64,000 nucleotides of DNA from Vibrio galatheae. Its GTDB lineage: Bacteria > Pseudomonadota > Gammaproteobacteria > Enterobacterales > Vibrionaceae. Both the position numbers and the translations under genes were made by a program. Positions within the stretch are counted from its first letter, which is position 1. Each line of letters opens with the position of its first letter. Under the pieces are notes generated by a model. The model worked only from the letters and a program-made list of their open reading frames with translations, made no database searches and was not told the origin of the DNA. Shown piece after piece: positions 33,923 to 43,858 of the stretch. The stretch is taken from contig NZ_JXXV01000024.1 of assembly GCF_000967545.1 (NCBI RefSeq), positions 45,843-109,842 on the forward strand, in the 5' to 3' direction.

Positions 33923-34585
33923 TTATCTAATTCGATTGAGGACAGCGTATAACTCACCTTCTTCCATCTCTAACGTTAAGGTATCTTTGTTTAAGGTATA
34001 ACGTGTTTCATGTTCGCCACTTTCGTACAAAAGAACTAGGTGTTCACCTTCTGTATAATAAACGCCACGATGCACCGCTTCATCACCGTCATCGTTACTC
34101 ACCCGGAACATAAACACGAAATCTGGTTGAAGAATAAGGTCAAACTTATGCGCATCAGTGGATAAGGCATGCTCTCCTTCAAAGTGAGCTCCCGACCACA
34201 TTCCGGCGAGTGAATTGGAAAGCGCTTTAGTAAAAGTCACACCGTTTAAGTTAAGCAAATTGTGGTTGGCGGCATATTGATAAACTTGTGGCTCAGACGT
34301 GTTCAATCCCAAAATGATGGTGTCTTCATTGGCGGTATAATGCCCTTCCCAATGATCAACAGAATAGTCGCGCTTCTGGATATCAATCTTAAAACTGTAG
34401 TTTGAGCCAAGCGTTAACTTTATCGCTAAGAAATTTTCTTTTGATTGATCAGGATTTGGATTAACCAAATACCAGTCGCCCAAAAGAAAGGGGTGATCAA
34501 ACTGCGTTAAATCGCTATTGTCACGAACCTCGTTACCTAGCACAGAGAAGCTGAAAATCAGCGATAATAAAATAATCAATCTCAT
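33923..34585 (-). CDS. Secreted protein of unknown function
   Basis: 220 residues from the ATG at 34585 (MRLIILLSLIFSFSVLG), with AAGGAG 8 nt upstream. Signal peptide about 1-17. The mature domain is beta-rich, built of two similar halves: DHWEGHYTANEDTIILGL near residue 90 and AVHRGVYYTEGEHLVLLYES near 180, which suggests an internal duplication (lipocalin- or NlpE-like barrel possible, not shown). No lipobox cysteine. Single-gene unit upstream of pepN. Confidence 0.6.
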   Translation of the reverse strand: MRLIILLSLIFSFSVLGNEVRDNSDLTQFDHPFLLGDWYLVNPNPDQSKENFLAIKLTLGSNYSFKIDIQKRDYSVDHWEGHYTANEDTIILGLNTSEPQVYQYAANHNLLNLNGVTFTKALSNSLAGMWSGAHFEGEHALSTDAHKFDLILQPDFVFMFRVSNDDGDEAVHRGVYYTEGEHLVLLYESGEHETRYTLNKDTLTLEMEEGELYAVLNRIR

Positions 34586-34671
34586 TACGTGCTCCTTACT
34601 CGTTTTCTTTAAGCTTAGGCACACAATGTTTGTTTGGCGAAAATTTTGATCTTAATCACATTAATTATTAA

Positions 34672-34703
34672 CAAAAAAAAAGCGAACCTAGTAAGGCCCG
34701 CTT
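34672..34703 (-). terminator. prc terminator
   Basis: AAGCGAACCT, loop AGTA, AGGCCCGCTT (two-mismatch stem) with nine T on the minus strand. Confidence 0.75.
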
Positions 34704-34723
34704 TGTTAATGCAATGATTATTA

Positions 34724-36721
34724 TCAAGATTTTATCATATCAATCATAATAGCGACAGATTCATCAAGATACGCATCAGGAGACTCGTAATCTTTTGGCA
34801 CATCGTCCAAAGATTTGAATTGCTCTTTACCTGCGGCCTTTTGACGCTGATTAATTCGCGCTAAACGTCGTTCATCCGCTTGCTCAGTTTCAGCCTGACG
34901 AGTTTTCTTATTTAACGATAAGGTGTTGTCGTCTTTTTCGGCTCTGTACTTGGCAATATCTTCAGCAATAAAGCCAAACTCTAAATCTTGGGCAATACGT
35001 GCTTCATGTTTTGTGGACAGTTGTTTTACCAGCTCATCGTTACGCTGTAACACGTTGTATTTCGCTTTATCAATGCTGTCCCATGGCAGAGCGTTGTCTT
35101 CGACACTTTCGCCCGTTTCACTTGGTTCGACTGCCGTTGGGAAAGGAATGTCAGGAGCCACACCTTTGTTCTGCGTGCTACCGCCATCGATACGGTAGAA
35201 CTTTTGAATCGTGTACTGCACATAGCCCAACTCTTTATCGAACAAATCGTAGATCTTACCCAAAGTGCGGTGCTGTTGAACTGTGCCTTTACCAAATGAG
35301 TTCTCGCCCAAGATAACAGCCCGGCCATAATCTTGCAGTGCAGCTGCAAAAATTTCTGATGCTGAAGCACTGTTGCGATTGATGAGTACACTCATGGGTC
35401 CGGCATAGCTGATTTGATCATCAAAGTCGCCTTTGACGTTGACTCGACCATAGCTATCACGAACCTGAACAACCGGCCCGCTCTTAATAAACAATCCAGT
35501 TAATGCAGAGGCTTCCGTTAACGCGCCACCGCCATTGTTGCGCAGATCAACAATAATGCCATCCACTTGCTGTGTTTTTAGTTCAGAGATTAAAGCGTCG
35601 GTATCTTTCGCAAGTCCAACATAGAAACTTGGTACTTCGAGTACACCAATCTTCTTGCCATCTTTTTCAATCACTTCTGATTTAACAGCGCGATCTTCTA
35701 AACGAATTTTGTCGCGGACAAGAGTAACAACCTCGGCCTTCGCATCCTTACCTTCAGGTAGAATCTGCAAGTTAACCTTAGTGCCTTTAGGCCCTTTAAT
35801 CAGTTGAACAACATCGTCCAGTCGCCAACCAATGACATCAACCATATCTTCGCCGTCTTGACCGACACCGATAATACGGTCACCTTCACCTAGTTGCTTG
35901 CTATTAGAAGCTGGGCCACCAGCAACTAGCGAGCGAATGACGGTATAATCGTCCGTCATTTGCAATACCGCACCAATACCCTCAAGTGAAAGATTCATCT
36001 CGGTTTGAAATTGTTCAGCATTACGCGGTGAAAGATAGCTGGTGTGCGGGTCAACTTCGCGCGCAAAGGCGTTGATGTAGAACTGGAACACATCTTCACT
36101 GTGAGTTTGGCTGAGTCGTTTTAAGGCATTGTTATAACGCTTACCTAGGACTTCACTAATTTCGTCCCACTTTTTACCCGTCAACGCTAAATTCAGAGCA
36201 TCGTATTTAACTCGTTTGCGCCATAGCTCGTCGAGTTCCGCAGTATCAGTTGGCCAAGCGGCTTCACTTCGGTCGAGTTCGATGGTTTCGTCGCTATCGA
36301 ACGTCATTTCGGTATCAAGTAGCTTAAGCGCATAAACGAAACGCTCATAGCGACGTTTCATTGATAAATTGTACAACTTAAAGGCTATTTGCGTGTCACC
36401 CGTTTTTAACTGATCATCGACAGAATCTTGCCATTTAGAGATGGCTTCGATATCAGCTTGGGTAAAAACGTTTTTGTTGTAGTCCAAAGACTCAACATAT
36501 CGCCAAAAAATTCTGCGCGACAGATCGTCATTGAGTTTGATGTGTTTGTAGTGAGAGCTGGTTAGCTTCTCTTCGACCCGCTTACTGGCGGTGGCATGTT
36601 GAGCTTCCGGAGAGAGGACTGGTAAGTCCTTAAGGGCGATATTTGCTTCTAGAGCATAGGCTGAAGAAGCTGCTAGCAATAAGCTAGCAGCGATCAGCGA
36701 CATTTTTGAACGGCATTTCAT
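34724..36721 (-). CDS. prc: Tail-specific periplasmic protease Prc
   Basis: A 665-residue S41 protease. Signal peptide about 1-23 (ends SAYA). A PDZ domain (about 235-330, GIGAVLQMTDDYTVIRSL and GDRIIGVGQ). Catalytic Ser in RNSASASEIFAAAL (about 445) and Lys in GENSFGKGTVQQ (about 470). A C-terminal DUF3340-type region. Prc trims penicillin-binding protein 3 and, with NlpI in E. coli, degrades MepS. It follows proQ by 17 nt. Confidence 0.96.
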   Translation of the reverse strand: MKCRSKMSLIAASLLLAASSAYALEANIALKDLPVLSPEAQHATASKRVEEKLTSSHYKHIKLNDDLSRRIFWRYVESLDYNKNVFTQADIEAISKWQDSVDDQLKTGDTQIAFKLYNLSMKRRYERFVYALKLLDTEMTFDSDETIELDRSEAAWPTDTAELDELWRKRVKYDALNLALTGKKWDEISEVLGKRYNNALKRLSQTHSEDVFQFYINAFAREVDPHTSYLSPRNAEQFQTEMNLSLEGIGAVLQMTDDYTVIRSLVAGGPASNSKQLGEGDRIIGVGQDGEDMVDVIGWRLDDVVQLIKGPKGTKVNLQILPEGKDAKAEVVTLVRDKIRLEDRAVKSEVIEKDGKKIGVLEVPSFYVGLAKDTDALISELKTQQVDGIIVDLRNNGGGALTEASALTGLFIKSGPVVQVRDSYGRVNVKGDFDDQISYAGPMSVLINRNSASASEIFAAALQDYGRAVILGENSFGKGTVQQHRTLGKIYDLFDKELGYVQYTIQKFYRIDGGSTQNKGVAPDIPFPTAVEPSETGESVEDNALPWDSIDKAKYNVLQRNDELVKQLSTKHEARIAQDLEFGFIAEDIAKYRAEKDDNTLSLNKKTRQAETEQADERRLARINQRQKAAGKEQFKSLDDVPKDYESPDAYLDESVAIMIDMIKS

Positions 36722-36738
36722 GCGTAGGAGTATCTCCT

Positions 36739-37368
36739 TTATGCGCGTAGGTGCTCCGCTTTCACAACCATTTGTAGGCCGTTAGACAGTTGGACACGCA
36801 CATCTTCCTTATTGATTTCAACGATAGTCGCAGCCATATTTCCTTTACCCATATTCACGTTTACTTGATTGCCAACTTTTACTTCGTCAGCAGTCAAAGC
36901 ACGCGTTTCTACCGGCTTGCTGGCTTTTTGTAATTTGTTCTGTTGTGGGCGACGGCCTTGAGGCTTTTTCGCAGCAGGCTTAGCTTTAGCTTTACCTTCT
37001 TCACGAGCTTTCTGCGCTTGCTCTTTACGACGAGCTTGCACTTTCGACTTGCTCTCAGCTAGTGCAGTTTTTGCGTGTTCTACGTGTTCTTCATCTAGCT
37101 CACCTGCTGGGTTGCCGTCTAAATCTACACGTACTGCACCAGGCTTAACACCGTGTAGGTAACGCCATGATGAAGTGTATTGTCTTAACGCTGCACGAAG
37201 TTGAGTTTTGCTTACTTTTGGATCATCAGACAGACGGTCCGCAAGATCTTGAAAAATACCAATTTTAAGTGGCTTCGCTTCACCTTCTAAAGTAAAGCAC
37301 TTAGGGAAACATTCAGCAATATATGCGATAACTTCTTTGCTGTTTTTTAACTTTTCAGTGTTTTCCAT
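36739..37368 (-). CDS. proQ: RNA chaperone ProQ
   Basis: 209 residues. FinO-like N-terminal domain (about 10-115) with [28 protein letters not shown] and [21 protein letters not shown] lysine-rich linker (about 115-155) and a C-terminal Tudor-like domain (about 160-209). ProQ binds structured 3' ends and many sRNAs. The proQ-prc order is as in E. coli. Confidence 0.96.
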   Translation of the reverse strand: MENTEKLKNSKEVIAYIAECFPKCFTLEGEAKPLKIGIFQDLADRLSDDPKVSKTQLRAALRQYTSSWRYLHGVKPGAVRVDLDGNPAGELDEEHVEHAKTALAESKSKVQARRKEQAQKAREEGKAKAKPAAKKPQGRRPQQNKLQKASKPVETRALTADEVKVGNQVNVNMGKGNMAATIVEINKEDVRVQLSNGLQMVVKAEHLRA

Positions 37369-37468
37369 GAGGATTCCTGGTTATTGCGGCTTGTCCGCGA
37401 GCATTAAGAATTAAATATTTGAGGTATTATAGTGACCTGCAAATGAAAAACCACACTCAATAGACAAT

Positions 37469-37942
37469 TTATGCCCCGATAGCGTGTGAATTAAGCAGCT
37501 TTTCTACTTCGCTCATCAAAAATGTTAACCCTTGCTCGTCAATTTCATTAAATCGGCCGACATTCGGGCTATCAATATCGAGTACACCTGCAATCTCACC
37601 ATTGATAGAGAATGGAATCACTATCTCAGAATTACTCGCTGCATCACAAGCTATATGACCTTCAAACTCATGTACATCGTACACGCGTTGTACGGTATTC
37701 GTCGCAACCGCAGTGCCACACACACCGCGGCCAACAGGAATACGAACACATGCGGGTTTGCCCTGGAATGGGCCAAGAACCAACTCACCATCTTTCATCA
37801 AGTAGAAGCCGACCCAGTTTAGGTTTTCAAGCTCCATATTAAGCAAAGCGCTGATGTTGGATAAATTCGCGATCAAATCGGTCTCAGACTCGATAATTGC
37901 AACAGCTTGCTTGGTTAAGCGGTGGTAATGTTCTATTTTCAT
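37469..37942 (-). CDS. msrC: Free methionine-(R)-sulfoxide reductase, GAF type
   Basis: A 157-residue GAF domain protein. The three conserved cysteines are visible in GKPACVRIPVGRGVCGTA (about 85 and 95) and HIACDAASNSEIV (about 119). It reduces free L-methionine-(R)-sulfoxide. Matches E. coli MsrC/YebR in length and position next to proQ-prc. Divergent from the ABC exporter. Confidence 0.92.
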   Translation of the reverse strand: MKIEHYHRLTKQAVAIIESETDLIANLSNISALLNMELENLNWVGFYLMKDGELVLGPFQGKPACVRIPVGRGVCGTAVATNTVQRVYDVHEFEGHIACDAASNSEIVIPFSINGEIAGVLDIDSPNVGRFNEIDEQGLTFLMSEVEKLLNSHAIGA

Positions 37943-38048
37943 TATTACATCCTTTTGAAAATTCGTGACCTTTTTGAAAATTAAAGACTTCTAACATCAA
38001 CCTGCGTACAATCGACGCAAAAGACAAATAGTAAGCATTCTCATTATA

Positions 38049-39845
38049 ATGATCGATAAGCCCAACACTATTAGCCGTTCTTGGTTGATAACTCAAGTAA
38101 AAATACACAAGTCCAAGCTGATATTGGCTAATATCATCGCGATTATAGCGACCTTGATTAGTGTACCAATACCACTGCTCATGCCACTGATGGTTGACGA
38201 AGTATTATTAAATCAACCGGGTAAAGGACTTGAGGCAATGAACGCGTTATTGCCTATCTCGCTGCAAACACCGACTGGCTACATCGCCCTGACCTTGTTG
38301 CTGGTGGTGATTATGCGCAGTGCGAGTCAAGCCCTAAGCATTGTTCAAAGTCGCCAGTTCACCTTAGTGTCAAAAACCATCACCTTCCAGATGCGCAGCA
38401 AAATGATCGACAAACTGGGGCGCATCAGTATTCGTCAATATGAAACTCGAGGTAGTGGTGGCATCAATGCTCATTTGATTACCGATATCGAAACCATCGA
38501 CCAGTTTATCGGTTCTACGTTAAGTAAATTTCTCATCAGCTTGCTGACCGTTGTCGGTACGGCTGGCGTTCTGTTGTGGTTAGATTGGCGCTTAGGTCTA
38601 TTTATACTGCTCGTCAATCCTGTTTTTATCTACTTCTCTCGTAAACTCGGGAGTAAAGTTAAGCATCTCAAAAAGAGAGAAAATCAGTCGTTTGAGCGCT
38701 TCCAGAATCGCCTCGTTGAGACACTGGACGGTATTTATCAGTTAAGAGCTGCTAATAGAGAGCGAGAGTTTCTCAATGAGCTTAAGCAACACGCTAATCA
38801 GATTCGTGTCGATGCTGACAAATACGCTTGGCAATCAGAGGCTGCAGGACGTGTTTCTTTCTTACTATTTTTATTGGGTTTTGAGCTGTTTCGCGCTGTC
38901 GCTATGTTAATGGTGCTGTTTAGCGACCTAACGATCGGTCAAATCTTTGCTGTGTTCGGCTACCTGTGGTTTATGCTGTCACCCGTTCAAGAATTGTTGG
39001 GCATTCAGTTTTCTTGGTACAGCGCCAAAGCAGCGCTTAATCGCATTAACGCCCTACTTGATCTGGAAGAGGAGAATCGCCCAGTAAGTAAAGTAAATCC
39101 ATTTTTGGAAGACCGCGAGGTCGACATTGAAATCAAAGACGTTAACTTCTCTTACAACAATGAAATGCGGGTATTAACTGACCTAAACATAACGATTCCT
39201 GCAGGTAAGAAGGTTGCTCTCGTGGGTGCCAGTGGCGGTGGAAAGTCAACCTTAATTCAGCTTCTGATTGGCGTGTATCGCGCGGACTCGGGAGTTATTC
39301 GCTACAATGGTCAAACCACTGACGATATCAGTTTTGACATAATAAGGGACCAGATTGCCGTTGTATTACAGCAGCCTATACTTTTTAATGACACTTTGAG
39401 GCATAATCTCACCCTAGGATCCAAATATGATGATCTGCAATTGTGGCATGCTCTTGAAATCGCCCAGATGCAAGACGTTATTAGTCAACTAAGCGACGGA
39501 TTGGACACTCAAATTGGTCGAAGTGGGATACGTTTATCTGGTGGACAAAGACAACGCTTAGCCATTGCTCGGATGATTTTGAGCAATCCAAAGTTTGTTA
39601 TTTTAGACGAAGCAACGTCTGCGCTTGACACAGCGACTGAAGCGGCATTACACAAAGCACTGACTGAGTTTTTGAAAGGTCGTACGACACTCATCGTCGC
39701 GCACCGATTATCTGCAGTCAAACAAGCAGACCTAATTTATGTACTGGAAGACGGCCAAGTTAGCCAAGCAGGTACACACGGAGAGTTGGTTGAACAACAA
39801 GGCTTATATCAAACACTCTATGGCAACGTGCAATCGCATATCTAG
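38049..39845 (+). CDS. ABC exporter with fused membrane and ATPase domains
   Basis: A 598-residue half-transporter. Six membrane helices (about 25-310) followed by a nucleotide-binding domain (about 355-590): Walker A GASGGGKST, signature LSGGQRQRLAIARM, Walker B FVILDEATSALD, H-loop IVAHRLSA. It would act as a homodimer. It resembles the MsbA/bacteriocin-export group without an N-terminal peptidase domain. No substrate gene is nearby. It sits between msrC and letA, a place that E. coli leaves empty, and letA follows after 27 nt. Confidence 0.85.
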   Translation: MIDKPNTISRSWLITQVKIHKSKLILANIIAIIATLISVPIPLLMPLMVDEVLLNQPGKGLEAMNALLPISLQTPTGYIALTLLLVVIMRSASQALSIVQSRQFTLVSKTITFQMRSKMIDKLGRISIRQYETRGSGGINAHLITDIETIDQFIGSTLSKFLISLLTVVGTAGVLLWLDWRLGLFILLVNPVFIYFSRKLGSKVKHLKKRENQSFERFQNRLVETLDGIYQLRAANREREFLNELKQHANQIRVDADKYAWQSEAAGRVSFLLFLLGFELFRAVAMLMVLFSDLTIGQIFAVFGYLWFMLSPVQELLGIQFSWYSAKAALNRINALLDLEEENRPVSKVNPFLEDREVDIEIKDVNFSYNNEMRVLTDLNITIPAGKKVALVGASGGGKSTLIQLLIGVYRADSGVIRYNGQTTDDISFDIIRDQIAVVLQQPILFNDTLRHNLTLGSKYDDLQLWHALEIAQMQDVISQLSDGLDTQIGRSGIRLSGGQRQRLAIARMILSNPKFVILDEATSALDTATEAALHKALTEFLKGRTTLIVAHRLSAVKQADLIYVLEDGQVSQAGTHGELVEQQGLYQTLYGNVQSHI

Positions 39846-39872
39846 CCTAAACTATAGCGCCGGAGGGGTGCT

Positions 39873-41132
39873 GTGAGCCCCCCTTCCTCCCTTCGTGCGC
39901 ATGCATCAACGCCTTCTTCAGTCCGACTATGCAACGGCTGCGAATTACCCATTGATTTGGTTCCCGTAAAGCGTGGAAAGAGCGCTTACTGCCCGCGATG
40001 CAATACGCAGCTATACCGAGGAGGTAGACCTTCCCTTTCTGGCGACCTCGCCATTGCCATTACTTGTTTGTTGTTGTTTGTCCCTTCTCATTTCTTTAAC
40101 TTTATTAGCATACGTCTATTTGGTGTGATGATACCAGCCACCCTGCCGTCTGGCGTTTTCACACTGTTTGAAGAAGGTTTTGTCTTGCTATCGATGCTGA
40201 TCTTTTTCTGCAGCTCTATCGCACCTTTGATCGTTTGTAGCTCGGTGGTAGTTGCGCATATTGCGCTAAAATATCGCCGTTTTAAATTGCTCAAAACCTC
40301 ACTTGCGTTAGTTCAGCACCTCAAAGCTTGGGTAATGATAGACGTATTTTTGGTCAGCATCGCCGTATCATGCTTCAAGTTACAAGATTATTCGGATATT
40401 TACGTCGGCCCAGGGTTAGTTGGGTTAATCATGCTCCAGCTTTCAACGGTGCTGCTCGTTACCCGCGTCAGTGTACGTAGATATTGGGAAGTCTACGACC
40501 CAGAAAACCAGTATGCATTGACGGAAAAAAAGCTACACTGTCACCACTGCCACCTATCGCAGCCAGAAGGTCATGAATGCTTACGTTGTCATAGCCCAAT
40601 TCACCACCGTAAACCTTACGCTATCCAGAAAACATGGGCTTATCTAATCGCTGCAAGTATCGCAATATTTCCCGCGAATTTGATTTCAATTTCGATTTTA
40701 TTTACCAATGGGGAGCGAAAGGAAGATACGATAATCTCAGGCGTCGCCGAATTAATAAATAGTGATATGGTTGGAATCGCAATTATCATCTTCGTTGCGA
40801 GTATCATCGTTCCTGTTGCTAAAATTCTAGGCCTCTCCTATCTGCTGCTTGCCATTCAGTTTAAACGCAAGATTTACCACAAACACAGAATGATGATCTA
40901 TTTTGTCATCAGGTGGGTCGGACGATGGTCTATGATGGATTTGTTTGTTATTTCAATCATGATGACATTAGTTGATCGCGGCCAAATCCTTGATTTCACC
41001 CCCGGCTATGGCGCCGTCGCTTTTGGTATTGTTGTTGTATTGACAATGCTCGCAGCTGAAAGCATGGACCCTAGACTAATCTGGGATAATTACCCAGATG
41101 AGAACCCAAACAAAGAGTCAATAAATGAGTAA
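39873..41132 (+). CDS. letA: Lipid-transport inner-membrane protein LetA (PqiA family)
   Basis: 419 residues from a GTG at 39873 with a strong GGAGGGG site 7 nt upstream. Two copies of a PqiA domain, each with a zinc ribbon: CNGC/CPRC (about 18-41) and CHHC/CLRC (about 225-245), followed by four membrane helices each. LetA (YebS) is thought to load lipids into the LetB tunnel between inner and outer membrane. Overlaps letB by 8 nt. Confidence 0.93.
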   Translation: MSPPSSLRAHASTPSSVRLCNGCELPIDLVPVKRGKSAYCPRCNTQLYRGGRPSLSGDLAIAITCLLLFVPSHFFNFISIRLFGVMIPATLPSGVFTLFEEGFVLLSMLIFFCSSIAPLIVCSSVVVAHIALKYRRFKLLKTSLALVQHLKAWVMIDVFLVSIAVSCFKLQDYSDIYVGPGLVGLIMLQLSTVLLVTRVSVRRYWEVYDPENQYALTEKKLHCHHCHLSQPEGHECLRCHSPIHHRKPYAIQKTWAYLIAASIAIFPANLISISILFTNGERKEDTIISGVAELINSDMVGIAIIIFVASIIVPVAKILGLSYLLLAIQFKRKIYHKHRMMIYFVIRWVGRWSMMDLFVISIMMTLVDRGQILDFTPGYGAVAFGIVVVLTMLAAESMDPRLIWDNYPDENPNKESINE

Positions 41133-43758
41133 TTCTTCTCCGACACAAAACTCTTACTCACCAAATATCAAACACAACAAGGGCTTATCACCTTTGTGGT
41201 TGCTGCCCATATTGACTATGGTCTTGGCTGGCTGGCTAGTGTTTAAAGCTGTGCAAGATGCTGGTCAGCGCGTACAAATCCATTTCTCAGACGCTCAAGG
41301 GCTCATTGCTGGCCGCACGACCATTCGCTATCAGGGTCTTGAAGTTGGTATGGTGAAAGACATCAACTTGACTGAAGATTTACACAGCATCTATGTTGAT
41401 GCCGACATCTATCCAGATGCCACTCGATTACTGAGTAAAGAAACGCGATTTTGGATGGTAAAGCCGACAGCGAGTTTGTCCGGAATTTCGGGGTTGGATG
41501 CTCTGGTTTCAGGTAACTACATCGCTATTTCTCCAGGAACGAATCCTTCTGAACCAGAAACTCAATTTACTGCACTTGAGCGTGCGCCTTCTGACTTGTT
41601 GGCCAATCAAGGTTTAAACATCACGTTGAAATCACGCGATTTAGGAGGAATTTCGGTCGGTTCTCAAATTGTCTACCGCAAAATTCCCATTGGTGAAGTG
41701 TACAGCTATCAGCTTGATTCAGAATCCAAAAATGTCATGATTCAAGCGTCAATTCAGGATGAATATCGCCATATCATTACCGATGACAGTCGTTTTTGGA
41801 ACGTGAGTGGCATTGGCGCTAATATCGGGTTTGAAGGTGTTGATGTGCGTCTTGAAAGCTTGAGCGCCTTGATTGGAGGATCTATTGCAGTAGATTCCCC
41901 TGACGGTGGCGGCCCCGTCACTGATAATGCCGAATTCAGACTGTACCCAGATATCAAAACTGCCGGGCGCGGTATCGCTATAAAAATAGAACTTCCTGAT
42001 GACAATAACATCAGTGCCAGTGGCGCACCTATTATGTATCGAGGCATAGAAGTTGGTCAGGTTACCGATTTAGAATTAAGTCAGGGGAGAGAAAGCATCA
42101 TCGCGTCAGCGGCGATTCAGCCAGCATTTAGTGATATGTTGACCACCAACAGCAAGTTTCTCCTTGAGGAAGCAAAAGTTTCTCTATCTGGTGTAGAAAA
42201 TCTAGCCAATATAGTTAAAGGAAATTACCTCACTATCCTACCCAAAGAAGGAGAGCGCTCACGCAAGTTCGTCGCGCAGCGCAAAGATGAATATAAACGT
42301 GAACAAGCCCGTTCAGTTGCGTTGCAGTTAGTCGCGGGCAACTCATTTGGTTTAGAACAAGGTGCAAGTATTCTATATCGCGGTATCGCGGTGGGTTCGG
42401 TCACTCAGGTTCGTTTGGCTGGCGATAAGGTCAAGTTCGACACTTTAATCGACAGTGATTACGCCAAACTTATCAAGTCTCAAAACCGATTTTTTGTTAC
42501 AGGCAGTGCGAGCGCAGAATTGACAGAGTCTGGCTTAAATATCACTGTACCACCAGCAAAACAACTGCTAACCGGGTCAATCAGTTTTGTCAGTGAAGGT
42601 GCTGAGCGAGTAAAAGAAGAGTACCAACTCTATCCAAGTCAATCTCTTGCTGAGTTAGCGAAGTACAATATGTCCGGCTCGACCAAACTCACCTTGTACG
42701 CCAGTGAACTCCCTCCAATCAGTAAAGGCAGCCCGCTTCTTTATCGCAATCTACAAGTCGGTAGCGTAGCAGATTTCTATCTTGTCGATGGTGGGGTGAT
42801 TATCTCAGCAAGCATAGAAAACCAGTATAAACACTTGGTCACTGAACAAACCGTTTTTTGGAATCGTTCAGGGGTAGAAATTGATGCCAGCTTAGCCGGA
42901 GTCAACGTCAAAGCAGCACCGTTAAAGTCGTTGATACAAGGTGGAATTGCATTTGACTCACTACCCGGAGTCGACAACAAGCAAAATGATAAATGGTTAC
43001 TTTACGATGATTTCAAAACAGCAAGGAAATTTGGTCAAGTTATCACCCTCACCCTTAACGGTGAAAACAGCTTATCTAAAGGTGCAAGCATCATCTATAA
43101 CGGTGTCCAAGTTGGCGAAGTTACCCTAGTGGTACCTAACTTCAATCGAAAAAGTGTTGAGATTAAGGCCCGTGTTCTTCCTGAATATACCAATACCATC
43201 GCGGTTGAAGGGTCGTACTTCTGGCTACCAAAAGCGGAAGTAGGATTGCGAGGTGTTAAAAACATCCAGAATCTACTGGCTCAATCGATTAGCGTGCAAC
43301 CTGGGAAAGGTAAAACTCAAAAGCAATTCAAACTTCATCAAGATAAGAAACAAGCCGGTGGAATTACCTTTGTGCTGCAAAGCGAAGCAAAGGGATCTGT
43401 CAGTGCCGGGACACCAGTTCTGTACCGAGACATTGAAGTGGGTGCAGTCACTAAGGTCGAATTAGGTGAATTTGCTGACCGCGTAGTCTCAACCATAATC
43501 ATAGACCCAAGCTATGCCTATTTGGTGAGACGCAACAGTGTGTTTTGGAATACGTCCGGTGTAGATGTATCTATCGGATTATCAGGGGCAAACATCAAAG
43601 CTGGAACCATCGATAGCCTAATACGTGGCGGCATCACCTTCTCCACTCCTGAACAGAAACAGTTAGAACCTATCGCAGAGCAAGGCCAATCGTTCTATCT
43701 TTACCCTCAAGCAGAGGACGGCTGGAAAGAGTGGCGCACTGCGATACCTAAACCTTGA
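41125..43758 (+). CDS. letB: MCE-domain lipid tunnel protein LetB
   Basis: 877 residues. One N-terminal membrane helix (about 25-45), then seven MCE domains. Each carries a recurring 'xxYRxxxVGxV' core: IRYQGLEVGMV, IVYRKIPIGEV, IMYRGIEVGQV, ILYRGIAVGSV, LLYRNLQVGSV, IIYNGVQVGEV and VLYRDIEVGAV. Seven rings and the length match E. coli LetB (YebT), a periplasm-spanning lipid conduit. Terminator 22 nt downstream. Confidence 0.95.
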   Translation: MSNSSPTQNSYSPNIKHNKGLSPLWLLPILTMVLAGWLVFKAVQDAGQRVQIHFSDAQGLIAGRTTIRYQGLEVGMVKDINLTEDLHSIYVDADIYPDATRLLSKETRFWMVKPTASLSGISGLDALVSGNYIAISPGTNPSEPETQFTALERAPSDLLANQGLNITLKSRDLGGISVGSQIVYRKIPIGEVYSYQLDSESKNVMIQASIQDEYRHIITDDSRFWNVSGIGANIGFEGVDVRLESLSALIGGSIAVDSPDGGGPVTDNAEFRLYPDIKTAGRGIAIKIELPDDNNISASGAPIMYRGIEVGQVTDLELSQGRESIIASAAIQPAFSDMLTTNSKFLLEEAKVSLSGVENLANIVKGNYLTILPKEGERSRKFVAQRKDEYKREQARSVALQLVAGNSFGLEQGASILYRGIAVGSVTQVRLAGDKVKFDTLIDSDYAKLIKSQNRFFVTGSASAELTESGLNITVPPAKQLLTGSISFVSEGAERVKEEYQLYPSQSLAELAKYNMSGSTKLTLYASELPPISKGSPLLYRNLQVGSVADFYLVDGGVIISASIENQYKHLVTEQTVFWNRSGVEIDASLAGVNVKAAPLKSLIQGGIAFDSLPGVDNKQNDKWLLYDDFKTARKFGQVITLTLNGENSLSKGASIIYNGVQVGEVTLVVPNFNRKSVEIKARVLPEYTNTIAVEGSYFWLPKAEVGLRGVKNIQNLLAQSISVQPGKGKTQKQFKLHQDKKQAGGITFVLQSEAKGSVSAGTPVLYRDIEVGAVTKVELGEFADRVVSTIIIDPSYAYLVRRNSVFWNTSGVDVSIGLSGANIKAGTIDSLIRGGITFSTPEQKQLEPIAEQGQSFYLYPQAEDGWKEWRTAIPKP

Positions 43759-43779
43759 ACATCTCACTATGTACAAGTA

Positions 43780-43810
43780 AAAAACGCAGCCAAATCGCTG
43801 CGTTTTTGCT
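43780..43810 (+). terminator. letAB terminator
   Basis: AAAAACGCAGC, loop CAAATC, GCTGCGTTTTT (43780-43807). Works on both strands. Confidence 0.9.
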
Positions 43811-43858
43811 TATATTTGGCTATAATCTCCGACCTTTCGAGCCAGTAGAGACAGAACC

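Noticed and set aside
34923..35391. Open frames on the other strand or frame of prc (and similar ones across gdh, pepN and letB)
   Set aside because: They overlap strongly supported genes, show no motifs and have no ribosome sites: shadow ORFs.
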